Origin: Clostridium liquoris | GTDB taxonomy: Bacteria; Bacillota; Clostridia; Clostridiales; Clostridiaceae | Direction: 5' to 3' | Length of the DNA stretch: 64,000 nt | Assembly: GCF_002995785.1 (NCBI RefSeq) | Contig: NZ_PVXO01000032.1 | Coordinates: forward strand, 56,640 to 120,639 | Shown here: positions 1 to 6,960 of the stretch, piece after piece | How positions within the stretch are numbered: position 1 is the first letter of the stretch | Layout: every line of letters starts with the position of its first letter | The notes under the pieces: generated by a model | Seen by the model: only the letters and a program-made list of their open reading frames with translations | Told to the model about the DNA's origin: nothing | Databases searched by the model: none | Position numbers and translations under genes: made by a program

Positions 1-369
<369 letters not shown>

Positions 370-382
370 TTTGGAGGTAATT

Positions 383-421
383 ATGGAAAAAGAATTAGTT
401 CTTGTAGTTGACTTTGGAGGT
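383..421 (+). CDS. guaA: GMP synthase, 5' exon (codons 1-13), interrupted by a group I intron/IStron
   Basis: ATG at 383 follows a good ribosome binding site (TTGGAGG, 371-377). The 13 codons read MEKELVLVVDFGG, the start of the glutamine amidotransferase domain of GMP synthase. Reading on at base 422 hits a TAA stop within two codons. The missing continuation (QYNQLIARR) resumes in frame at 1708, so bases 422-1707 must be removed from the RNA to make the protein. The last six exon bases, GGAGGT (416-421), pair with an internal guide sequence at 484-489, which fixes the 5' splice site. Confidence 0.9.
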
Positions 422-940
422 AACTAAACAGTTACAGAAACCTTGATGAAGTTTATAAAACTTTAAAAGTTTTTTATAACTTAGCCTCCCATATTCGTAA
501 AGAGTATGGAGCGATGCATATTATGCATCCAAAATCCTTTGAACTGCTGGAAGTTCCTAAAGCTTAACTAACTACAACGTAAGGATGAAATAAGCCTAGA
601 CGTGAATGTTGCGAAAGTAGAAAAAATAGTTAAGATGGCATATGGTTAAATCCTAAGTGCTAAAGTAATGGATAATCAGCAGCTAAGACTCGAATAGAGT
701 AAAGTTCAACGACTATTCCGTAAAGGAAGTACACTACAAGCTATTGGTAGTGGAAGTGGAGGATACCGATTAGGTAAGAGGTAAGAAGTAAGAGTTAAGA
801 ATTGAAAGTATAACTGTTCACTCTTCACTTTTCGCTCTTAGTTAAATAAGGTAATGATATAGTCTACGCTCGTATCCGAAAGGTCGAGGCACTCGCGTAA
901 GCGAAATGGCATCATAGGAGTAGCGTTCTATGGTAAATAT
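422..940 (+). ncRNA. Group I intron catalytic core of the IStron
   Basis: Seen directly: P1 forms between exon GGAGGT (416-421) and guide GCCTCC (484-489), six pairs ending in the conserved U-G at the splice site. A hairpin (about 451-480) lies in the P1 loop. A P/P4 segment AGTGCTAAAG (656-665) can pair with the Q segment AATCAGCAGCTAAG (674-687). The R segment GTTCAACGACTAT (704-716) is near the group I consensus. Its GACTAT (711-716) pairs perfectly with ATAGTC (859-864) in the S segment to make P7, the guanosine-binding helix. The region between them (P3/P8) is expanded by an imperfect hairpin repeat. Family knowledge: such RNAs self-splice with a guanosine cofactor. Splicing activity itself is inferred, but guaA cannot be expressed without it. 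Confidence 0.88.
775..840 (+). repeat. Hairpin repeat (MITE-like) inside the P8 region of the ribozyme
   Basis: The 24 bases at 775-798 (TAAGAGGTAAGAAGTAAG...) and the reverse complement of 817-840 agree at 17 of 24 positions, giving an imperfect hairpin with a short loop. It lies between the two strands of P7, in the P8 loop, a place where group I introns tolerate extra sequence. The GTAAGAAGTAAGAGTTAAGAA style resembles short palindromic repeats scattered in clostridial intergenic DNA; that identification is from general familiarity and not from a search. Confidence 0.5.
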
Positions 941-942
941 AA

Positions 943-1698
943 TAAACTTTATAAATGTTCTTTGAAAACTTTATATAACTTTATAAAAATAACACTCTTT
1001 TAAAAAGTACAGATGTAATCTCTTAAAATCATAATCAATCATCTCTTATAATTTTATTATATGGTTATAATAAGATTATGGAAAGTGAGGTGAAAAATAA
1101 TGATAAAGGCAGTAAAAATAAGATTATTTCCAAAAAGAAAATGCAGTCAATATTGAAAAAATAGGTAAAGTAAAATATAAAACAAATTATGATATACCTA
1201 TTTTACCTAATTATAATAATCCAAGATGTCATTTTGACGGCAAGTACTGGTATCTAACATTAGGGTTTGAGCATGACGAAAACCAAGTTGAGCTTAATGG
1301 GATAGAGTTTGTTCAGGTAGACAGATTTTATCCTAGCAGTAAAACCTGCTCTTGTTGCGGAAATGTTAAAAAAGACTTAAAACTTAAAGATAGAATATAT
1401 GTATGTGATATTTGTGGATTAGAAATGGATAGAGATAAAAATGCTTCAATAAATCTTGGTAGTTACAAGGCACTCGAAGGGGTATAAAATAGTATAAATG
1501 GTGATTTTGAAAAGTTATACTATATGTATCCTGCGTTGTGGGAGAATTTAAGTCCTTGGAGAGTTACACCAAACTAAAGTAGAATAAGCAATTATTCAAA
1601 ATAGAACTCTGTGAATAGGAAAGGTTATTTAGTAATGAATAACATAAGTAAAATTTATAAAGTTATATAAGGTTTTTTATAGACATTTATAAAGTTTA
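943..1698 (+). other. Long-range helix enclosing the tnpB remnant (peripheral P9-like extension)
   Basis: Bases 943-958 are perfectly complementary to 1683-1698 (16 pairs). Bases 965-987 are complementary to 1654-1676 (23 pairs, one of them G-U). A 6/6 internal loop separates the two helices. Together they form a ~39-pair stem that loops out 988-1653, including all of the tnpB remnant, and places the 3' splice site nine bases after the helix and close to the ribozyme core. This is read from the sequence; its role in 3' splice-site presentation is inferred. Confidence 0.75.
1100..1487 (+). pseudogene. Degenerate TnpB (RNA-guided nuclease) of the IStron
   Basis: ATG at 1100 with a GTGAGGTG ribosome binding site opens MIKAVKIRLFPKRK, a typical TnpB N-terminus, but a TGA stops it at 1154-1156. 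A frameshift and deletion then lead to fragments of the middle (HFDGKYWYLTLGFEHDE). After a jump, the C-terminus follows: VDRFYPSSKTC, a zinc ribbon with CxxCG and CxxCG pairs, and MDRDKNASINL (third RuvC motif), ending at 1485-1487. A normal TnpB has 370-400 residues. Here the first RuvC aspartate and second RuvC glutamate regions are gone, so nuclease activity is impossible. The gene is dead while the surrounding ribozyme looks preserved. Confidence 0.9.
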
Positions 1699-1707
1699 TG
1701 CAACGGT
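1488..1707 (+). ncRNA. Right end of the IStron, expected omega-RNA scaffold and 3' splice region
   Basis: In TnpB elements the guide (omega) RNA is made from the 3' end of tnpB and the transposon right end, and its guide segment is the flanking host DNA. The 220 non-coding bases between the tnpB remnant and guaA exon 2 fit that position; the guide would begin at CAATATAAT (1708 on), which is guaA itself. The last 50 bases also form the long helix used for splicing. No omega-RNA secondary structure was verified, so this is a positional inference. Confidence 0.35.
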
Positions 1708-3201
1708 CAATATAATCAGCTTATAGCTAGACGTGTTAGAGAAAACAATGTTTATTGTGAAATAATTTCATATAGTTATTCAATAGATAAAATAAAAGAA
1801 AAAAATCCTAAAGGGATAATTTTTACAGGTGGACCTAACAGTGTTTATGGAGATAATACTCCAAAAGTAGATAAAGAGATATTCAATTTAGGAGTTCCTA
1901 TACTTGGTATATGTTATGGACAGCAGTTAACTTCATATATTTTAGGTGGAAAAGTTCAAAGTGCGGAAATTAGAGAGTATGGAAAAACTGAAGTTAAATT
2001 GGATAATAGTTGTCCTTTATTTAATGAAATTGAAGAAAGTGAAGTATGTTGGATGAGCCATACAGATTTTGTATCAGAAGCTCCACAGGGGTTTAAAATA
2101 GTAGGAACAACTTCACAGTGTCCAGTAGCTGCTATGGCTAACGAGGAAAAGAAAATATATGGAGTACAGTTTCACCCGGAAGTTGAGCACACTCCTTTTG
2201 GCAGAAAAATGTTATCAAACTTTTTATTTAAGGTGTGTGGATTAAAGGGAGATTGGTCAATGACTTCTTTTGCAGAAGAAAAAATAGCTAAAATAAAAGA
2301 ATTAGTTGGAGATAAGAAAGTGATTTGTGCACTTTCAGGCGGGGTGGATTCATCTGTTGCAGCTGTACTTGCACACAAAGCTATTGGAAAACAGTTAACT
2401 TGCATATTTGTTGATCATGGTCTACTTAGAAAGGATGAAGGAGATCAGGTAGAAAGTGTATTTAAACAGCAGTTTGATATGAATTTAATAAGGGTTAATG
2501 CTCAGAAAAGATTTTTAGGTAAACTAAAAGGTGTATCTGATCCTGAAAGAAAGAGAAAAATTATAGGTGAAGAATTTATAAGGGTATTTGAAGAGGAAGC
2601 TAATAAATTAGGAGAAATAGATTTTTTAGTTCAAGGAACTATTTATCCTGATATAGTAGAAAGCGGTACTGGTGCTTCAGCTACAATAAAGAGTCACCAT
2701 AATGTTGGAGGACTCCCAGAAGATATTCAGTTTCAGCTTATAGAGCCTTTAAGAGAACTATTTAAGGATGAAGTTAGAGCAGTAGGTGAAAAACTTGGAA
2801 TTCCTCATAAATTAGTATGGAGGCAGCCATTTCCAGGACCAGGTCTTGCTATAAGAGTACTTGGTGAAGTAACTGAAGAAAAATTAAAAATAACTAGAGA
2901 AGCAGATGCTATTTTCAGAGAAGAAATAGCTAATGCACAGCTTGATGAAAGCATATGGCAGTATTTTGCATGCCTTCCTAATATACGTTCAGTAGGGGTT
3001 ATGGGGGATGAAAGAACTTATTGTCACACTATAGCTTTAAGAGCAGTAACATCTTCAGATGCAATGACTTCTGAGTGGGCTAGAATACCTTATGAGGTTT
3101 TAGATAAAGTTTCTAGAAGAATTGTAAATGAAGTTAAAGGAGTAAACAGAATAGTTTACGATATAACTTCAAAACCACCTTCAACAATCGAGTGGGAATA
3201 A
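1708..3201 (+). CDS. guaA: GMP synthase (glutamine-hydrolysing), 3' exon
   Basis: From 1708 the frame reads [10 protein letters not shown] and continues to the stop at 3199-3201. With the 13 codons at 383-421 it gives 510 residues, normal for GuaA. The amidotransferase domain has nucleophile Cys82 in GICYGQQ and the partner His169/Glu171 in FHPEVE. The ATP pyrophosphatase domain has the P-loop SGGVDSS at 223-229, and the C-terminal dimerisation domain ends in KPPSTIEWE. The enzyme aminates XMP to GMP with ATP and glutamine in the cytosol. The first internal ATG (1999) would lose the amidotransferase nucleophile, so it is not a plausible independent start; expression depends on intron removal. 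A strong terminator follows at 3236. Confidence 0.95.
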   Translation, partial: QYNQLIARRVRENNVYCEIISYSYSIDKIKEKNPKGIIFTGGPNSVYGDNTPKVDKEIFNLGVPILGICYGQQLTSYILGGKVQSAEIREYGKTEVKLDNSCPLFNEIEESEVCWMSHTDFVSEAPQGFKIVGTTSQCPVAAMANEEKKIYGVQFHPEVEHTPFGRKMLSNFLFKVCGLKGDWSMTSFAEEKIAKIKELVGDKKVICALSGGVDSSVAAVLAHKAIGKQLTCIFVDHGLLRKDEGDQVESVFKQQFDMNLIRVNAQKRFLGKLKGVSDPERKRKIIGEEFIRVFEEEANKLGEIDFLVQGTIYPDIVESGTGASATIKSHHNVGGLPEDIQFQLIEPLRELFKDEVRAVGEKLGIPHKLVWRQPFPGPGLAIRVLGEVTEEKLKITREADAIFREEIANAQLDESIWQYFACLPNIRSVGVMGDERTYCHTIALRAVTSSDAMTSEWARIPYEVLDKVSRRIVNEVKGVNRIVYDITSKPPSTIEWE

Positions 3202-3235
3202 GAATTCAAATAATAAATAATAAATAATAAATAAT

Positions 3236-3283
3236 AGTGCCTTAGATGTGCATAGATTTGTAGTGCATTTAAGGCACTTTCTT
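3236..3283 (+). terminator. Rho-independent terminator after guaA
   Basis: AGTGCCTTAGATGTGCA and TGCATTTAAGGCACT form a long stem followed by TTTCTT. It closes the guaB-guaA operon. It is preceded by a run of TAAATAA units (about 3207-3235). Confidence 0.85.
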
Positions 3284-3433
3284 ATCATGCTAGTTTACAA
3301 AAATTACAAATTTCCCTTGATTTAAAGATCTCATTATAATAAAATTTATATAGTAATGTTTTGATTGGAAGATTATATTTATAATGTTTTTAAGCAATAA
3401 TACTATATAAGACTTTTTTAGGAGGAAATTTAT

Positions 3434-4780
3434 ATGAAGAAAATAAACTTGGATTTAAGCTATGCTAAACCTTATTTGGAAGAAGAGGAGATATATAATT
3501 TAGAGCCTCTAATAAAAGAAGCTCATAAAATGCTTCATGAGGGCACAGGAGCAGGAAATGATTTTTTAGGGTGGGTTGATTTACCTGTAAATTATGATAA
3601 AGAAGAATTTAGAAGAATAATAGAAGCATCAGAAAGAATTAAAGCTAATTCAGATATTTTAATTGTCATTGGTATAGGAGGTTCATATTTAGGAGCTAGG
3701 GCTGCAATTGAAATGTTAAGCCATAGTTTTTATAATAATTTAAATAAAGAGAGAAGAAAAAACCCGGCTATATTCTATGTAGGGAATAATATTAGCTCAA
3801 CTTATATGGCAGATTTATTGGAGCTAGTGGATGGAAAGGATTTTTCAATAAATGTTATATCAAAATCCGGAACTACTACAGAACCAGCTATTGCTTTTAG
3901 AATTTTTAGAGAATTGGCTGAAAAGAAATATGGAAAAGAGGAAGCTAAAAAAAGAATATTTGCTACCACTGATAAAGAAAAAGGAGCATTAAAATCTCTA
4001 GCTCATAGTGAGGGATATGAAACCTTTGTAATTCCTGATGATATAGGTGGACGATATTCTGTTCTAACAGCAGTAGGACTTTTGCCAATTGCGGTAGCAG
4101 GAATCAATATTGAAGAGATGATGAAAGGTGCTCAGGAGGCAAGGGAAGACTTTATGGAATTAGATTTAAGTAAAAATCCTTGCTATAAATATGCTGCGGC
4201 AAGAAATGCTTTAAATAGAAAGGGTAAGAACATAGAAATTATGGCTAATTTTGAGCCTTGTTTACATTATTTTGGAGAATGGTGGAAACAACTTTATGGG
4301 GAAAGTGAAGGAAAGAATAGAAAAGGAATATTCCCAGCAGCCGTTGATTTTTCTACAGATCTTCATTCCATGGGGCAATATATACAGGATGGTTTAAGAA
4401 TAATATTTGAAACTTTTATAAATGTAGAAAATCCAAGGAAAAATATAACCATTAAGGAAGATAAGGATAATGTGGATGGGTTAAACTTTTTAGCTGGTGA
4501 TACTATGGATTTTGTGAATAAACAGGCCTTTGTGGGAACAGTATTGGCTCACAATGATGGAGAAGTTCCTGGCATAGTTATAAATGTTCCAGAGTTAATT
4601 CCCTATTATTTTGGATATATGGTTTATTTCTTCGAAAAGGCTTGTGGCATAAGTGGATATCTTTTAGGAGTTAATCCTTTTAATCAGCCAGGTGTAGAGG
4701 GGTATAAAAAGAATATGTTTGCTCTTTTAGGTAAACCAGGTTACGAAGAACTTAAAGAAAGTTTAGAAAAAAGATTATAG
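3434..4780 (+). CDS. pgi: Glucose-6-phosphate isomerase
   Basis: 448 residues, the usual length for the Gram-positive Pgi class, starting at an ATG behind AGGAGGAAATTT. It interconverts glucose-6-phosphate and fructose-6-phosphate in glycolysis. Visible landmarks are [13 protein letters not shown] (about 76-88), the SIS-domain phosphate-binding segment [10 protein letters not shown] (about 143-152), [14 protein letters not shown] (about 200-213), the catalytic-region Glu in YGESEGK (about 288), and the C-terminal [12 protein letters not shown] with the conserved lysine. It stands alone behind its own promoter region, with the yaiI-type gene 13 bases downstream probably cotranscribed. Confidence 0.97.
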   Translation: MKKINLDLSYAKPYLEEEEIYNLEPLIKEAHKMLHEGTGAGNDFLGWVDLPVNYDKEEFRRIIEASERIKANSDILIVIGIGGSYLGARAAIEMLSHSFYNNLNKERRKNPAIFYVGNNISSTYMADLLELVDGKDFSINVISKSGTTTEPAIAFRIFRELAEKKYGKEEAKKRIFATTDKEKGALKSLAHSEGYETFVIPDDIGGRYSVLTAVGLLPIAVAGINIEEMMKGAQEAREDFMELDLSKNPCYKYAAARNALNRKGKNIEIMANFEPCLHYFGEWWKQLYGESEGKNRKGIFPAAVDFSTDLHSMGQYIQDGLRIIFETFINVENPRKNITIKEDKDNVDGLNFLAGDTMDFVNKQAFVGTVLAHNDGEVPGIVINVPELIPYYFGYMVYFFEKACGISGYLLGVNPFNQPGVEGYKKNMFALLGKPGYEELKESLEKRL

Positions 4781-4793
4781 AAGGGAGAAGAGT

Positions 4794-5255
4794 GTGAGAA
4801 TATTAGTAGATGCAGATGCATGTCCGGGAAGAGATTTAATAGAAAAAGCAGCAATGAAATATGAAATTGAAGTTATAATGTATTGTGATATGAATCATAT
4901 TTTACGCAGCGATTATAGCGTGGTAAAGTATATAGAAAGCGGTTTTCAAAGTGTAGATATGGCTATAGCAAATGTAGCAAAAGCAGGAGATATAGTGGTA
5001 ACTCAAGATTATGGAGTTGCAGCTATGGTTCTTGGGAAAAAGGCTTATGCAATAAGCCCTAAGGGCCGTATTTATAGTGATGAAAATATAGATAGATTGT
5101 TATTTGAGAGACATATTAGTGCAAAAGTTAGGAGAGGTGGAGGAAAAACTTCTAATCATCCTAAAAAAAGAACTTCTGAAGATGATGAACGTTTATATAA
5201 AAACATGTTGCTATTAATAAAAAAGCACAGGGAGAAAACAGATAACAGATTATAG
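4794..5255 (+). CDS. YaiI/YqxD family protein (DUF188)
   Basis: 153 residues from a GTG start, with ribosome binding site GAAGGGAGAAG just before it and only 13 bases after pgi. The N-terminus RILVDADACPGRDLIEKAA is the family signature with its two aspartates and cysteine. TQDYGVAAMVLGKKA and the basic tail RRGGGKTSNHPKKRTSEDD are also typical. The fold is PIN-like, and a nucleic-acid role has been suggested for the family, but the function is unknown. The last codons (TDNRL) coincide with an ACAGATAACAGATTATAG motif that recurs at 39318, so the extreme C-terminus may derive from an intergenic repeat. Confidence 0.92.
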   Translation: MRILVDADACPGRDLIEKAAMKYEIEVIMYCDMNHILRSDYSVVKYIESGFQSVDMAIANVAKAGDIVVTQDYGVAAMVLGKKAYAISPKGRIYSDENIDRLLFERHISAKVRRGGGKTSNHPKKRTSEDDERLYKNMLLLIKKHREKTDNRL

Positions 5256-5324
5256 GGCAAAGATTACAGAGTATAGATGACAGTTAAGAAGACATTTTTT
5301 CACTACACTGTGGGAAAGTTTAAA

Positions 5325-5448
5325 TTTTAAATAATAAAGAATAAATAATAGATATGGAGAATTTTTCTCATTGATATTGCGAAAAGTTTTTAATTGAAAT
5401 TTTATTAACTTACCCTGAGGGTAAGGTTTCATTATTTATTCTTTATTA
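5325..5448. repeat. MITE-like inverted repeat between yaiI and the tnpB element
   Basis: TAATAAAGAATAAATAAT (5332-5349) is an exact inverted copy of 5431-5448, and the arms extend outward imperfectly. The ~80-base centre contains a smaller palindrome CTTACCCTGAGGGTAAG (5409-5425). No open reading frame of interest lies inside. The structure looks like a small non-autonomous hairpin element; no second full copy is visible in this window, although short TAAATAATAAATAA tracts occur near 3207-3235. Confidence 0.5.
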
Positions 5449-5466
5449 ATTTTTATTTATTATTTT

Positions 5467-5487
5467 AAAAAGTGCATTGCACTTTTT
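5467..5487. terminator. Symmetric hairpin terminator, probably once shared by yaiI and pulA
   Basis: AAAAAGTGC-ATT-GCACTTTTT is a perfect 9-bp hairpin with an A tract on one side and a T tract on the other, so it can terminate in both directions. It lies immediately left of the predicted left end of the tnpB element. Confidence 0.6.
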
Positions 5488-5691
5488 AACATAATGGGCG
5501 GAATTCTTTCATCCTCTTATGTGGGAGATGGATAGCCCTCTTATTATTTTAGGTTCAATACATAAAATAATAATTTCTCGATGAATTATCATAGATTATA
5601 TACCCTAAATAAGGAGTAAGGCTATAAATATGGTAAACAAATGAATTTAGATACAAGTATAGGGGAAGAGTAATAAATGAGGTGAAAATCT

Positions 5692-6897
5692 GTGATTAAG
5701 AAAAATAAGGGGTATAGATTTAGGCTAAAACCCAATAAAGAGCAAATGATATACTTAGAGAAAGCTTTTGGTTGTAGTAGAAAAATGTATAACTTATATG
5801 TTGATATGCTATATAAACAGCTTCATGAGAAAAATTTTATTAATGGAAAAATTGATTACAAGGCTATAGACTTGCCAACACCAGCAATAATAAAAAAAGA
5901 TTATGAGTATATGAAAGAAATAGATTCATTAGCTTTTGCAAATGTACAGCTTAATTTTAGGGATGCCATAAAAAAATACAATAGTGAATTTGATGGTAAA
6001 ACATACTCAAAAAAAGCATTGAAGCAAGTTGAAACTTTAGGCAAAGAATTAACATTCAAGGACTTAAAAGGTATTCCAAACTTCAAAAGTAAAAGAAAAA
6101 ACCAGGATTCTTTCACCACCAATAATCAAAATGGCACTGTATCAATAGTAGATGAAAAGTATGTTAAGATACCTAAATTAAAAGAGCCTATTAGATTTGT
6201 TAATCATAGACAATTACCTAAAAACAGCATTATAAAAAGTGTTACATTATCAAAGAATTGTAGGAATCAATATTATATAAGCTTTATAGTAGAATATTAT
6301 ACTCCGGAAAAGCAAACTCCTTCAAAAATAATTCTAGGATTAGATTATTCTCAGCATGATTTTTATGTAGATAGCCAGGGCAGGAAAGCCAACTACCCTA
6401 AATATTACAAAAAGACTGAAGAAAAATTAAAAAAAGAGCAGCAAAAGTTAAGTAGAAAAGTATTAAAATCTAATAACTGGATTAAACAAAAAAGGAAAAT
6501 ATCAAAAATACAAAACAAAATATCAGAACAAAGAAAAGATTGGCTTCATAAAAAATCATATAATCTAGCAAAGGCATACGATGCGATAATAGTAGAAGAT
6601 ATAAACTTAAGAGCAGTAGGACAATGCTTAAAGCTAGGTAAATCATTAGCCGACAATGGGTTTGGAACATTTAGAAATTTTCTAAAGTATAAGTTAGAAG
6701 ATAAAGGAAAGCAACTTATCAAAATAGATAAATGGTTTCCATCTTCCAAAATGTGCAGTAATTGTGGAGCTATGAAAGAAAAGTTACAGCTATCAGATAG
6801 AATATATAAATGTGAAAATTGTGGCTGTATTATAGATAGAGATTATAATGCAGCACTAAATATAAAAGAGGCTGGTTCTGCCTTGTTAGCTTGGTAA
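5692..6897 (+). CDS. tnpB: TnpB, RNA-guided RuvC-type endonuclease of an orphan IS605-group element
   Basis: 401 residues, full length, from a GTG start at 5692 behind GAGGTGAAAAT. All catalytic parts are present: RuvC-I aspartate D218 in LGLDYSQHDF, RuvC-II glutamate E302 in IIVEDINLRAV, a zinc ribbon with C355/C358 and C374/C377, and the RuvC-III aspartates in IDRDYNAALN (382-391). The N-terminus (GYRFRLKPNKEQ) is the usual helix-turn-helix of OrfB proteins. Family knowledge: TnpB uses an omega-RNA made from the element's right end to cut DNA next to a short motif, which favours retention of the element. It is unlike the IStron TnpB remnant in sequence, so it is a separate lineage. Confidence 0.95.
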   Translation: MIKKNKGYRFRLKPNKEQMIYLEKAFGCSRKMYNLYVDMLYKQLHEKNFINGKIDYKAIDLPTPAIIKKDYEYMKEIDSLAFANVQLNFRDAIKKYNSEFDGKTYSKKALKQVETLGKELTFKDLKGIPNFKSKRKNQDSFTTNNQNGTVSIVDEKYVKIPKLKEPIRFVNHRQLPKNSIIKSVTLSKNCRNQYYISFIVEYYTPEKQTPSKIILGLDYSQHDFYVDSQGRKANYPKYYKKTEEKLKKEQQKLSRKVLKSNNWIKQKRKISKIQNKISEQRKDWLHKKSYNLAKAYDAIIVEDINLRAVGQCLKLGKSLADNGFGTFRNFLKYKLEDKGKQLIKIDKWFPSSKMCSNCGAMKEKLQLSDRIYKCENCGCIIDRDYNAALNIKEAGSALLAW

Positions 6898-6960
6898 ACT
6901 TATCTTCATTAAAAGGTATTACCCAAGAAACCACCACTTCTAAAGTGGTGGTGAGTTCAC
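6898..6960 (+). ncRNA. Right end and probable omega-RNA 3' part of the tnpB element
   Basis: CCACCACTT (6931-6939) and AAGTGGTGG (6943-6951) form a perfect 9-bp hairpin with a CTA loop. Subterminal hairpins like this are recognised by TnpA in IS605-group elements and form the end of the TnpB guide-RNA scaffold. The guide would then be the sequence just beyond 6960, inside pulA (antisense to it). The RNA itself is inferred. Confidence 0.45.

Larger units (their letters stand above)
422..1707 (+). mobile_element. IStron: group I intron fused to an IS200/IS605-type tnpB element, inserted in guaA
   Basis: A 1286-base insertion splits guaA. Its 5' ~520 bases carry a group I ribozyme core; its 3' part carries the remnant of a TnpB gene followed by a short non-coding right end. 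This layout is that of IStrons such as CdISt1 of Clostridioides difficile, chimeras whose ribozyme splices the transposon out of the host mRNA. There is no target duplication beyond a shared GGT (419-421 and 1705-1707), as expected for the single-strand IS200/IS605 transposition mechanism. Removing 422-1707 restores a 510-codon guaA in frame. No tnpA is present, so the copy would need a transposase in trans. The exact 3' boundary is ambiguous within the shared GGT; only 1707/1708 gives both the U-ending 5' exon and the right frame without an extra residue. Confidence 0.9.
5491..6960 (+). mobile_element. IS200/IS605-group element with tnpB only (IS1341-like)
   Basis: An intact tnpB is flanked by about 200 non-coding bases on the left and a short structured right end. 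The left end probably begins after the sequence TTTAAC (5485-5490), a typical IS605-type target, and starts with GGGCGGAATTCTTTCATCC. The right end carries the 9-bp hairpin at 6931-6951 and finishes in GAGTTCAC, directly against the pulA coding end. No tnpA is present, so it is immobile without help in trans. Both outer boundaries are inferred from family habits and not proven. Confidence 0.65.

Noticed and set aside
422..1707. Group II intron or retron in guaA
   Set aside because: No reverse transcriptase and no domain V-like hairpin; the P1/P7 elements fit a group I core, and the protein remnant is TnpB.
1999..3201. A separate 400-residue gene starting at ATG 1999
   Set aside because: The upstream frame stays open back to 1708 and encodes the rest of the GuaA amidotransferase domain, including the catalytic Cys82. 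Starting at 1999 would drop it. The true gene is spliced from 383-421 and 1708-3201.
3200..3236. TAAATAA tandem tract as a functional repeat
   Set aside because: Short, near a terminator, and low-complexity; it may be a fragment of the 5325-5448 type of repeat, but nothing supports a function.
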